Origin: Gordonia phthalatica
GTDB taxonomy: Bacteria > Actinomycetota > Actinomycetes > Mycobacteriales > Mycobacteriaceae
NCBI RefSeq assembly: GCF_001305675.1
Contig: NZ_CP011853.1
Coordinates: 3,100,001-3,164,000 of the forward strand
DNA: 64,000 nucleotides
Direction of reading: 5' to 3'
Shown here: piece after piece, positions 44,752 through 53,379 of the stretch
How positions within the stretch are numbered: position 1 is the stretch's first letter
How the letters are laid out: every line of letters begins with the position of its first letter
The notes under the pieces: generated by a model
The model's input: the letters and a program-made list of their open reading frames with translations, nothing else
Told to the model about the DNA's origin: nothing
Databases searched by the model: none
Translations under genes and position numbers: made by a program

Positions 44752-45330
44752 TCACTCCCCGGCGGAGGGCCGTTCCGATGTCAGGTCGACGACGAGCCGC
44801 GCCACCAGTTCAGCTCGCCGGCCAGGTGACCGCGACTTCAGGATCGGCAGGATCGCCAGGTATCGCTCAGACCTGCTCAGCGAGTGGAACGCCGCACCGG
44901 CCGCCGGGCTGTCAGCGAGTGCGGTCGCCACGTCGCCCGGTGTCGCGGCAGTACGCTGCGATTCGTAGGCGGCATTCCACCGGCCGTCTGCCTTCGCTGC
45001 GTCGACCGCCGCGAATCCGGCCGGACGGACCCGCCCCGCCGCGGCCAGCGCTTCGAACTTCTCGACGTTGATCTTCGACCACGAACTGGTCCGACGCCGC
45101 GGCGAGTACCGCTGCAAGAAGCTGTCGTCGTCGTTCGAGCGCCGCTGGCCGTCGATCCACCCGAAGCAGAGGGCACCGTCGAGCGCGTCGCCGATCGAGA
45201 GCCCACCGGCCTTCGACCTGCTCTTCGCGATCCGCAACCAAGCTTCGGCAGCAACGTCGTGGTTCGCTTCCAACCAGCGTTCCCACGCATCACCGTCGTC
45301 GAAGACCAGGATCTGATCGGGCTGCGTCAT
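44752..45330 (-). CDS. YdeI/OmpD-associated family protein
   Basis: A 192-residue protein of the bacteriocin-protection YdeI type: WERWLEANHDVAAEAWLRIAK, CFGWIDGQRR, FLQRYSPRR and SSWSKIN are the family blocks. ATG 45330 matches the family N terminus; the same frame is open further upstream but inside the MHS gene. Its neighbours do not indicate a pathway. Confidence 0.88.
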   Translation of the reverse strand: MTQPDQILVFDDGDAWERWLEANHDVAAEAWLRIAKSRSKAGGLSIGDALDGALCFGWIDGQRRSNDDDSFLQRYSPRRRTSSWSKINVEKFEALAAAGRVRPAGFAAVDAAKADGRWNAAYESQRTAATPGDVATALADSPAAGAAFHSLSRSERYLAILPILKSRSPGRRAELVARLVVDLTSERPSAGE

Positions 45331-45356
45331 CGGTTGATCGTAGGTGCCGAAGCCTG

Positions 45357-46730
45357 TCAGACGTCCGACAACTCCACGTCCCGCGTCTCCTTGACCGCGC
45401 ACACCGCGAGGAAGGTGAGCGCGCCGGCGACCGCCAGGTACACGCCGACCCAGCCGACGCCGTAGCTGTGGACCAGCCACGTCGCGAGGAACGGAGCGAC
45501 CGCCGCGCCGAGGATCGACGCGAAGTTGTACGCGATCCCCGACCCCGTGTAGCGGACGTTGGTCGGGAACAGTTCGGGGAGCACCGCGCTCATCGGCCCG
45601 AAGGTCAGACCCATCAGGATCATGCCGACCGACAGGAAGACGAGCATCACGGTCTCGTCGATGCCGTTCGGGTCGAGGAACCAGCGGAACGACAGGCCGA
45701 AGACGATGATCGCAGCGGTGATGATCAACAGGACCGGACGACGCCCGTAACGGTCCGCGAGCCAGCCGGAGACCGGCACGAACGCCGCGAAGAACAGCAC
45801 CGAGATGAGCTGCAGGGTCAGGAAGTCGGTGAACGAGATGCTCAGCTTGATGCCCGACGCGTCGACCACCTTGCCGGTTCCGTACGACGTGACCCACGTC
45901 GTCACGACGTAGAACAGCGTGTACGTGGCGAGCATGACGAAGGTGCCGATGATCAGCTGACGCCACGACGAGCGGACCACCTCGGCGAGCGGGGCGCGGA
46001 CCTTCTTGCCTTCGGCGACGGCTTTTGCGAAGACCGGGGTCTCAGTGAGCTGCAGGCGGACGTACAGGCCGAGAATGACGATCACAGAGCTGGCGAGGAA
46101 CGGAATGCGCCATCCCCACGTGAGGAAGGCGTGGTTGGTGGCGGCGGTCTTGGCGTCGAAGTCCATCCACAGCATCAGCAGCAGGAACAGTCCGTTGGCG
46201 AACAGGAAGCCGATCGGCGCACCGAGCTGCGGCCACATCGCGGCCCAGCCGCGCTTGCCCGGTTCGGAGGTCTCAGTCGCGAGCAGCGCGGCTCCCGACC
46301 ACTCTCCGCCGAGCCCGAGTCCTTGGCAGAAGCGCATCAGCGCGAGCAGTGCGGGCGCCAGATAGCCGACCGAGTCGAACGTCGGCAGCAGGCCGATGAT
46401 GAACGTCGCCGCGCCCATCGTGAGGAGCGACCCGATCAGCGTGGCCTTGCGACCGATCCGGTCACCGAAGTGCCCGAACAGCATCGAGCCGATGGGGCGT
46501 GCGACGAACGCGAGGCCGAAGGTGGCGAATGAACTGAGGAGCGCGGCGGTGTCGTCGCCCTTCGGGAAGAAGAGCGCCGGAAACACCAGGACTGCGGCGG
46601 TCGCATAGATGTAGAAGTCGAAGAACTCGATGCTTGTTCCGACCATCGACGCGATGATGATCCGCGATCGCGGTACCGCCTTCATCGCTGCGAGGTCGGC
46701 CTCGGAGACTTCACCGGTGGGAGCTGTCAT
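45357..46730 (-). CDS. MFS transporter, metabolite:H+ symporter (MHS) family
   Basis: A 457-residue, 12-helix transporter related to ProP, ShiA and alpha-ketoglutarate permeases: TSIEFFDFYIYATAAVLVFP, GHFGDRIGRK, CQGLGLGGEWSGA and YNFASILGAAVAPFLA. It likely imports an organic acid or osmolyte with protons. ATG 46730 is used; GTG 46745 is possible. It is divergent from the citrate-type transporter, so organic-acid uptake is the favoured guess. Confidence 0.9.
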   Translation of the reverse strand: MTAPTGEVSEADLAAMKAVPRSRIIIASMVGTSIEFFDFYIYATAAVLVFPALFFPKGDDTAALLSSFATFGLAFVARPIGSMLFGHFGDRIGRKATLIGSLLTMGAATFIIGLLPTFDSVGYLAPALLALMRFCQGLGLGGEWSGAALLATETSEPGKRGWAAMWPQLGAPIGFLFANGLFLLLMLWMDFDAKTAATNHAFLTWGWRIPFLASSVIVILGLYVRLQLTETPVFAKAVAEGKKVRAPLAEVVRSSWRQLIIGTFVMLATYTLFYVVTTWVTSYGTGKVVDASGIKLSISFTDFLTLQLISVLFFAAFVPVSGWLADRYGRRPVLLIITAAIIVFGLSFRWFLDPNGIDETVMLVFLSVGMILMGLTFGPMSAVLPELFPTNVRYTGSGIAYNFASILGAAVAPFLATWLVHSYGVGWVGVYLAVAGALTFLAVCAVKETRDVELSDV

Positions 46731-46912
46731 CTGCTTGTCTGACACCGGCTGAGCGTACAACCGCGCCTGTTGCGGCGATCACACGACCGGGCCGACACGC
46801 ATCGCCACTACCCCGAGCGGCGGAGTTCCGCTCGGCGCGCGAAACGATCAAAACGAGAGTTACGCGCACAAGCGTGACTGTGACTTCGACTACTCCGAAA
46901 CTCGATTCCAGT

Positions 46913-46930
46913 CCACATCACACGATGTGG
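46913..46930. promoter_or_regulatory. Palindrome upstream of the CitMHS transporter
   Basis: CCACATC-ACAC-GATGTGG is a perfect 7-bp inverted repeat, 26 bp before the transporter ATG. It could be the site of the CitB-like response regulator encoded downstream. Confidence 0.55.
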
Positions 46931-46956
46931 TGACGACGACGAGAATCGAGACGACG

Positions 46957-48375
46957 ATGCTGGTAGCCCTCGGCCTGGGGATGGTGGCCACGTTCATGTA
47001 CCTGATCATGACGAAACGTGCGACGCCGGTCGTCGCCCTGATCCTGGTGCCCGTGGCCTTCGGACTGTTCGCCGGTGCGGGCCTGGGCATCAGCGACATG
47101 ATCTCCGACGGCATCAAGGACCTGGCACCGACGGCGGCGATGCTGTTCTTCGCCATCGTCTTCTTCGGCATCATGATCGATGTCGGGCTGTTCGATCCGA
47201 TCGTCAGGGCCGTCGTCCGTCTGGTCCGCAATGATCCGGCTCGGCTGGTGGTCGGCACCGCGATCCTCGCTGCGGTCGTGTCCCTCGACGGCGACGGATC
47301 CACCACGTTCATCATCGTCACGTCGGCGCTGCTTCCGCTCTATCTGAAACTCGGGGTGAGCCCGGTGGTGCTGACGGTGACTGCGGGCTTGGCGAACGGA
47401 ACGCTGAACATCCTGCCGTGGGGCGGTCCGACCGCCCGCGCCGCCGCCGCGCTGAAGATCGACGCCGCCGACGTGTTCGTCCCGATGGTGCCGTCGCTGG
47501 TCGTGGCCATGATCGTGGTCCTCGCCTTCGCGTACCACCTCGGACTGATGGAGCGACGCCGCATCGGCCGCATCGAGATCCGCGAGTCGATCCTGGTCGG
47601 CGCCGGCGTCGCCTCGGGGGGATCGTCGACAGACGGCCCGTCGAACGACGGCCCCATCCGCCGCGCCTCCGGCAGCGCCGATCTCGGCGACGAGTACACG
47701 GCCGGCGGCGGGGAAGGCGACGCCTTCTCCGGAGTCCTGGATCCCCATCGTGCGACGCTCCGCCCGCGACGCCTGTGGGTCAACGCGGCCCTCACCGTCG
47801 GACTGCTCGCCGTGCTCGGCGCCGACGTCATCGCCATTCCGGTGCTGTTCATGATCGCCGCGGGCCTGGCGCTGGTCATCAACTTCCCGCACATCAAGGA
47901 GCAGCAGGCGGCGATCACCCGACACTCGTCGTCGATCGTGTCGGTGGTCGCGATGGTCCTGGCCGCGGCCGTCCTGACCGGCGTCTTCACCGGCACCGGT
48001 ATGGTCGAGGCGCTCGCGCACTGGCTGACCGGTGCGATCCCCGACTGGATGGGCCCGCATCTGGCGATCGTCACGGGCCTGCTGTCGATCCCGCTGACCT
48101 TCCTGATGAGCAATGACGCCTTCTACTTCGGCGTGCTGCCGGTTCTGTCGGAGACCGCGTCGCGGTACGGCATCGACCCGACGGAGATGGCGCGCGCCTC
48201 GATCACCGGGCAGCCGTTCCACATGCAGAGCCCGCTGGTGCCCGCCATCCTGCTGCTGGTCGCACTGGCAGCCGTCCCGCTCGCCGATCACCACAAGAAG
48301 GTGCTGTGGCGTGCGGCCGTGGTCTCGGTGACGATGCTCGGTGTCGGCGCGCTGGTCGGCGCGATCCCGTTCTGA
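46957..48375 (+). CDS. CitMHS-family citrate-metal:proton symporter
   Basis: A 472-residue transporter that takes up citrate complexed with Mg2+ or Ca2+. It has about 12 helices, with family segments MTKRATPVVALILVPVAFGL, MLFFAIVFFGIMIDVGLFDP and DGDGSTTFIIVTSALLPLY near the N terminus and MSNDAFYFGVLPVL near the C terminus. A hydrophilic loop of ~65 residues lies in the middle. ATG 46957 matches homologue starts; GTG 46927 would overlap the palindrome. Two-component genes follow, as for citrate-induced citM systems. Confidence 0.9.
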   Translation: MLVALGLGMVATFMYLIMTKRATPVVALILVPVAFGLFAGAGLGISDMISDGIKDLAPTAAMLFFAIVFFGIMIDVGLFDPIVRAVVRLVRNDPARLVVGTAILAAVVSLDGDGSTTFIIVTSALLPLYLKLGVSPVVLTVTAGLANGTLNILPWGGPTARAAAALKIDAADVFVPMVPSLVVAMIVVLAFAYHLGLMERRRIGRIEIRESILVGAGVASGGSSTDGPSNDGPIRRASGSADLGDEYTAGGGEGDAFSGVLDPHRATLRPRRLWVNAALTVGLLAVLGADVIAIPVLFMIAAGLALVINFPHIKEQQAAITRHSSSIVSVVAMVLAAAVLTGVFTGTGMVEALAHWLTGAIPDWMGPHLAIVTGLLSIPLTFLMSNDAFYFGVLPVLSETASRYGIDPTEMARASITGQPFHMQSPLVPAILLLVALAAVPLADHHKKVLWRAAVVSVTMLGVGALVGAIPF

Positions 48376-48418
48376 GATCCGCGTTCTCATCAGCGACGCA
48401 CCGCCTACCCTGACTCGC

Positions 48419-50089
48419 ATGCTCCACGACGCGCGCCCGGCCCCACGGACCGGGCGTGTGTCGTTGGGCATGCAGATCCTGCTCCTCCAGATCGCAGTGT
48501 TGGCGGTCAGTCTGGGAGTCGGCTTCGGCTGGCACATCAGCACCGTCGACGACAGCCTTCGCGACGAGTACGCACAACGCGCGCTCGCCGTCTCCCGCGC
48601 GGTGGCCGACGACCCCGACGTCCGGATCCTGCTCTCGCAGTTGCAGGGCACTCGCCTCGACGCTGCGGCATTGCGCAGCGGGACGCTTCAGCGTGAGGCC
48701 GTCGCCGTCGCGCAGCGGACCGGCGTCCTGTTCGTCGTCATCGCCAACCGGGACGGCATCCGCGTGGCGCATCCCGAGCCCGATCGACTCGGGCAGCACG
48801 TGTCGACCGACGCCGGCGACGTCTTGTCCGGTGATGACGTCGTCGACACCGACCGCGGCACGCTCGGCGAATCGGTGCGCGGTAAGGCCGCGGTCCGGGA
48901 CGCCGACGGCCGCGTGATCGGCTTCGTCAGCACCGGTATCTCGACCGAACGGGTGCGGGCCGCGACGTGGCGCGACATCCGCATCGTCGTCGGGCTGGCG
49001 GGCGTGGCACTCGCGATCGGCATCGTCGGGTCCGGTCTGCTCGCGCGGCGCTGGCGTCGCCTGACACTCGGGCTCCAACCCGACGAACTCGTCGACCTGG
49101 TCGGACAGCAGCGCGCCGTCCTCCATGCGCTGGCCGACGGGGTCCTCGCGACCGACGAGACCGGCCGCCTCCGGATGATCAACGACCACGGGCGACGACT
49201 GCTGGGCGTCGAGGCTCCACTCGGAACCGACGTCGACGATCTCGGGCTGCCCGATCGGCTTCGGGCGCTGCTGCGGAACGAGCAGCACTCCCCCGTCTCC
49301 GCGACGGTCGGCGACCGGATCGTGCTGGCGACGTCACGGCGCATCGAGGCCGACCACCGCGACCTCGGCATGCTGCTGTCGGTGATCGACCGCACCGATG
49401 TCGAGGAACTCACCCGCGAACTCGGCTCGGTGCGCACGATGAGCGAGGCACTGCGCGCACAGCGGCACGAGACCGCGAACCGCTTCCACGTGCTCGCCGG
49501 ACTCCTCCGTCAGGGCGACGTCGATGAGGCCTCCGACTATCTCGCCGAGATCGCAGGCACCCGCGGTCGTGCCGGAGTGGCCGGCCTCGACAACGTGCAG
49601 GAACCGCACCTGCATGCCTTCCTGGATGCGAAGGCCACCCTCGCGCGGGAGCGGCGCGTGCAGTTGACGCTCGGTCCGCAGACCTGGGTGGACGGCGATC
49701 TCGTCGATCCGGTCGCGGCCACGACGGTCATCGGCAATCTGATCGACAATGCGGTCGACGCGGCGGCGCCGGCCCTTGACGCCGAGGACGGTCGAGTGGA
49801 CGTGGAACTGCTCGGCGACGGCAGCACACTGTGGGTCACCGTGGCCGACTCCGGTGCCGGCATCGCCTTCGATCGACCTGACGATGTCTTCGTCGACGGG
49901 ATGACCTCCAAGGACGGCACCGGCATCCCCGGCGGCCGCGGCATGGGCCTCGCGCTCGCCAGACAGTTGTGTCGCCGCGATGGCGGCGACCTGACCGTCG
50001 CCGATTCCGGCGGCGGATCGTCGGACCTGGGCGGTGCGGTGTTCGTCGCAGAGATGCGGCATGCGGTGAGTGAAGGAGTTGAGCAATGA
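48419..50089 (+). CDS. CitA/DcuS-type sensor histidine kinase
   Basis: A 556-residue membrane kinase. TM1 is at ~20-42, an extracytoplasmic PAS-like sensor at ~45-180 (GTGVLF-type GVLFVVIANRDGIRVAHPEP), TM2 at ~187-210, a cytoplasmic PAS at ~235-335 (LADGVLATDETGRLRMIN), and the phosphoacceptor His in RAQRHETANRFHVLAG. A HATPase domain follows (NLIDNAVDA, DSGAGI, GRGMGLAL). The layout is that of carboxylate sensors. It starts 43 bp after the CitMHS gene, which it probably regulates. Confidence 0.9.
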   Translation: MLHDARPAPRTGRVSLGMQILLLQIAVLAVSLGVGFGWHISTVDDSLRDEYAQRALAVSRAVADDPDVRILLSQLQGTRLDAAALRSGTLQREAVAVAQRTGVLFVVIANRDGIRVAHPEPDRLGQHVSTDAGDVLSGDDVVDTDRGTLGESVRGKAAVRDADGRVIGFVSTGISTERVRAATWRDIRIVVGLAGVALAIGIVGSGLLARRWRRLTLGLQPDELVDLVGQQRAVLHALADGVLATDETGRLRMINDHGRRLLGVEAPLGTDVDDLGLPDRLRALLRNEQHSPVSATVGDRIVLATSRRIEADHRDLGMLLSVIDRTDVEELTRELGSVRTMSEALRAQRHETANRFHVLAGLLRQGDVDEASDYLAEIAGTRGRAGVAGLDNVQEPHLHAFLDAKATLARERRVQLTLGPQTWVDGDLVDPVAATTVIGNLIDNAVDAAAPALDAEDGRVDVELLGDGSTLWVTVADSGAGIAFDRPDDVFVDGMTSKDGTGIPGGRGMGLALARQLCRRDGGDLTVADSGGGSSDLGGAVFVAEMRHAVSEGVEQ

Positions 50090-50100
50090 AGGAGACGGGA

Positions 50101-50769
50101 ATGGCCGGACCGCTCGACGAGATCCGAGTGCTGATCGTCGACGACGACTTCCGCGTGGCGCGACTGCACGCATCCATCGTCGATGCACTCCGCGGATTCC
50201 GAGTCGAGGCGCAGGTCGGCAACTGTGCGGACGCGCGCGCCGCGGCAGCCGCGGGCACCGTCGACCTGGCCCTGCTCGACGTCTACCTGCCCGACGGGTC
50301 GGGCATCGACCTGGTTGCCGAACTCCCCTGCGACAGCTTCGTGGTCGGCGCCGAGTCCGGTGGCGAAGCGGTCCGTCGCGCCACCCGATCGGGGGCGCTG
50401 ACCTATCTGATCAAGCCCTTCGAGGACACCGAGTTGGCGCGACGGCTCGCCGGCTACGCCCACTATCGGCGGCTGCTCGCCGAGGACGACGTCGATCAGC
50501 AGCGCGTCGACGAAGCGCTGTCGGCGATACGCTTCGGCCGCGTCGGGCGGGACCGTGCCGACGCGTCGTCACCGACCGAGACGAGAATCCTCGAGTTGTT
50601 CACCGGGCCGGACGTCGTGCTGTTCGCCGACGACGTCGCCGACAGGGTCGGTATCGCCGCCCCGACCGCACGTCGTCACCTGGCGCACCTGATCTCCGCG
50701 GGCCGACTGCGCATGACACTGCAGTACGGCGGGACCGGTCGTCCACGGCAGGAGTATCGGCTGCGTTAG
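50101..50769 (+). CDS. CitB/DctR-type response regulator
   Basis: A 222-residue regulator. The receiver domain has acidic pocket VLIVDDDFRV, phosphoacceptor Asp in LALLDVYLPDGSG and Lys in YLIKPFED. A C-terminal winged helix (TARRHLAHLISAGRLRM) binds DNA. ATG 50101 has AAGGAG at 6 nt; ATG 50086, which overlaps the kinase stop, is the alternative. It is the partner of the upstream kinase and the likely activator of the citrate transporter. Confidence 0.9.
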   Translation: MAGPLDEIRVLIVDDDFRVARLHASIVDALRGFRVEAQVGNCADARAAAAAGTVDLALLDVYLPDGSGIDLVAELPCDSFVVGAESGGEAVRRATRSGALTYLIKPFEDTELARRLAGYAHYRRLLAEDDVDQQRVDEALSAIRFGRVGRDRADASSPTETRILELFTGPDVVLFADDVADRVGIAAPTARRHLAHLISAGRLRMTLQYGGTGRPRQEYRLR

Positions 50770-50809
50770 GCAGTCGCTATGCCCTACTGTCGGCACTGTG
50801 CAGCCACTG

Positions 50810-51135
50810 TCAGCCTTGGCCGAGCGCTGCTGCCGACGGCGGGAGATAGTTCTCGACGACATCACGGACGACGTCGACATCGACGCCGAAATACTGATGA
50901 ATGAGAATGTTTCGGAACCCCCGTATTTCCGGCCAGGCAATTTCCGCGTGCGACGCACAGACTTCCGACGGAAGATGATTCGCCGCCTCGCCGATTATCT
51001 GTAGATTTCTTTCGATCGCGTCCTCGCCATTTCAACCAGCTCCGGACGATCGGAACCTAGTGACGGGAGGTACCTCTCACATCGAGCGATCGTATCCAAT
51101 ATGTCAGCGATTCGACGTTCAGTCGATCGACTCAT
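50810..51135 (-). pseudogene. hepT: HepT-like RNase toxin gene, frameshifted by one base
   Basis: The region is 326 nt long, one short of 109 codons. Translation starts at ATG 51135, overlapping the mntA stop (ATGA), and reads STERRIADILDTIARCERYL to VEMARTRSK, where it runs into a stop. Adding one base near 51018-51024 restores the HepT family sequence: AIERNLQIIGEAANHLP, then the catalytic RNILIHQYFGVD and ENYLPP. As written, the toxin is cut at about 46 residues and lacks the R-x4-6-H active site. This could be true decay or a sequencing indel. Confidence 0.82.
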
Positions 51136-51461
51136 AGAGCGATCGCATCCCGTAACGCCGATTCTGACACCGGATCATTCAGAAGTTGAGCCGGAAATAT
51201 ATCGATGTCGTCGCGACCGAACAATCGTCGAGTCTCTTCCATCAGTCCCGATGCGCGCATAAGGATGTTGCCATCGAATGCATCCATGTCGACGAGAATG
51301 TCGATATCGCTTCCCGCATGCGCCGTCCCGTGTGCGACGGATCCGAAAAGCCGCGGGTTGCGCGCACCGTATTTCGCAAGGAGCAGCAGGAACTCACCAC
51401 GTCGATCGTCTATCGCCGCGTACAGCGCCGAAGTTTCCGGCGTGACCACTACGTTCGACAT
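51132..51461 (-). CDS. mntA: MntA-like nucleotidyltransferase antitoxin
   Basis: A 109-residue minimal nucleotidyltransferase: LFGSVAHGTAHAGSDIDILVD holds the GSxxxG-x(n)-DxD active site. MntA proteins neutralise HepT toxins by adding AMP to a Tyr in the toxin. The gene is intact and overlaps the hepT start by 4 nt. Its continued integrity beside a broken toxin is notable. Confidence 0.9.
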   Translation of the reverse strand: MSNVVVTPETSALYAAIDDRRGEFLLLLAKYGARNPRLFGSVAHGTAHAGSDIDILVDMDAFDGNILMRASGLMEETRRLFGRDDIDIFPAQLLNDPVSESALRDAIAL

Positions 51462-51524
51462 GCTCTCACGATACCGATTATCGCGGGGACCGTCGTATCG
51501 CTCCTACCACGTCCTCAGCACGAA

Positions 51525-53309
51525 CTACTCCCGAACCGCCGGAAACACGGTGATCGTCCGCGAGTCGACGGCGAACGGCCGCCCCTGCGTGAACCCTGTC
51601 GCGTACGGGAGTCGTTGCGCCTCCACGCCGGGGCGCAGCGGCAGCAGGGTGAGGCCCGGTACGTTGTCGCGAGCCAGTGCCAGGAAGTCATCCGAGTAAC
51701 CGACGCACTCCACTCCCTGTGCGACGCGGTGCTCCGGGTCCGGTTGCGGACCGATCCGCACTGCGACGCCGTCGTTCCGCTGCACGACGACGCGCGACGG
51801 ATCGTCGACGTCGAGCCGGACCGAGTACGGTCCGCACGACTTCAGGGCGGCTCGGCCTGTCGGCAGCGTGTCGACCACCCGTCCGTCGGCGGCGATCACG
51901 AAGGTCTCCACCGCGGGATCGATGAACTGTGATCGCGCGAGCTGCGTGATCCCGTCAGCTCCGACCAGCCAGCGGCCGGTGTCCGGTTGGTACGAGACAC
52001 GGTTGATCTTGATCCACTGCATCTGTTCGATCGGCCACCGTGTCCGGCCGAAGGTGAAGGGCAACGTGACGCTGAAGTCTGGCGCGGCCGTCGTGACCGG
52101 GACCGCGCCAACCCGAGGTGCGCTCGGCGAATACAGCGCCGTCACCTGGTCGACCCGGTTCGCCAGCCGTCCGTCGGCGTACTGCAACGATCCGACAGCG
52201 GGTCCCCACGCACCACTACGGGGTCGGATCACCTGCGCGGACGTCATGACCCAGTCGGCGCCGGCGGCCAGACACTCCCCGACTCCGGCGTTCAAGCCGG
52301 GCGGGGTGAATGGGGTTCCGTCGACGATCGAGATCACCCGGTCGGGACGGATCAGCCAGTCGCCGCAGACCGTCGGATACGTGGCAGGAGTCCCGGAGCC
52401 CTCCCAGAGGATGCGCCCGTCGACGGTGCGGATACGCTGCGTCGGCCTCCCGTCATCCGTCTGCCCGGCCGGTTCGGTGATCACGGTGCGGGTGCCGCCT
52501 GGGACCACCCGAACATCGGGCGGATAGGTCGCGACCTTGCGCCCGTCGAGGGAGTACAGGGTTGTCGGACCATTCAGTGTCTCCGCAGGCTGCGACGCGA
52601 AGCCGTCGGAGAGGAGCGTGACGGTGCAGTCGCATTCGGCGATCACGGCACCGGTGGTCGCGTTCCGAACCGCGGAGTGGACGAACCGTGAGTCCGTGGT
52701 CACCATCTGATCTCCCCGACTGAAGACCGGTCCTCGAGGTTCTGGCGCCAGCATCTGTTGGTCCGCGGGGAACCGCCACCGCACTTCCCCCGTCTCCGAG
52801 ATGACGCGGCGTGCGCCGTTCACACCGATCACCCACCCGTCGGCCAGCGGCATCGGTTCGACGAGTTGTCCGAGTGTGTCCTCGACTGCGCGGACATCCC
52901 GATGCCCGGTCTCCAGATCGATGATCGAGAACGTCGCTCCGATCTGGCACCCCAGCACGCCGGAGCGAGTGCGGGCACAGGCGCCGCGCTGCGCGCGGAA
53001 GTCGTCACCGACCGTGCGCCCCGCAGCATCCTTGATCGAGAAGCTGAAGCCGTTCTGATCCCCGGTCCGGATCATCCACCGGTTCTCCGACGCCGCGATG
53101 AGCTCCCCGCGGACGGTGTAGATCTCGGCGGGTGGCCGGGTCCAGTCTCCGTCGGCCGCGGGCGGTGCCGAGTGCACGGGGCCGGCCCCGAGGTCGGTGG
53201 TTCGTGGCGGATCCTCGCGGGGCGTCGTCGCGACGAAGGCCGCGATGAGCCCTCCGACGAGCACCAGCGCTCCGCCCGCGAACAGCCACCATCGCGCTCT
53301 CCCCCGCAT
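51525..53309 (-). CDS. Membrane-anchored beta-propeller-like protein
   Basis: A 594-residue protein with an N-terminal membrane anchor (WWLFAGGALVLVGGLIAAFV, ~7-27). A long extracytoplasmic region of repeated strands with PQQ/YVTN-like segments (GGTRTVITEPAG, RTVDGRILWEGSG, ISIVDGTPFTPPG) suggests a beta-propeller. Several Cys (ECDCTV, TVCGDW, SCGPYS) could pair. ATG 53309 puts the anchor at the N terminus. A related lipoprotein is divergently encoded 70 bp away. No PQQ-binding or enzymatic signature is clear, so a sensor or scaffold role is possible. Confidence 0.82.
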   Translation of the reverse strand: MRGRARWWLFAGGALVLVGGLIAAFVATTPREDPPRTTDLGAGPVHSAPPAADGDWTRPPAEIYTVRGELIAASENRWMIRTGDQNGFSFSIKDAAGRTVGDDFRAQRGACARTRSGVLGCQIGATFSIIDLETGHRDVRAVEDTLGQLVEPMPLADGWVIGVNGARRVISETGEVRWRFPADQQMLAPEPRGPVFSRGDQMVTTDSRFVHSAVRNATTGAVIAECDCTVTLLSDGFASQPAETLNGPTTLYSLDGRKVATYPPDVRVVPGGTRTVITEPAGQTDDGRPTQRIRTVDGRILWEGSGTPATYPTVCGDWLIRPDRVISIVDGTPFTPPGLNAGVGECLAAGADWVMTSAQVIRPRSGAWGPAVGSLQYADGRLANRVDQVTALYSPSAPRVGAVPVTTAAPDFSVTLPFTFGRTRWPIEQMQWIKINRVSYQPDTGRWLVGADGITQLARSQFIDPAVETFVIAADGRVVDTLPTGRAALKSCGPYSVRLDVDDPSRVVVQRNDGVAVRIGPQPDPEHRVAQGVECVGYSDDFLALARDNVPGLTLLPLRPGVEAQRLPYATGFTQGRPFAVDSRTITVFPAVRE

Positions 53310-53379
53310 GATCTGCCTCACGTACCGACTATCGGTCAATTGATCGCAGCTGCAACACGGAATCGGCTGATCGTGCACA

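Noticed and set aside
44752..45966. 404-codon reading of the YdeI-type gene
   Set aside because: The extra N-terminal 212 codons are antisense-like low-information sequence inside the MHS gene; family similarity starts at ATG 45330.
50798..51004. Small plus-strand ORF of 68 codons
   Set aside because: It is antisense to the frameshifted hepT gene and has no ribosome site.
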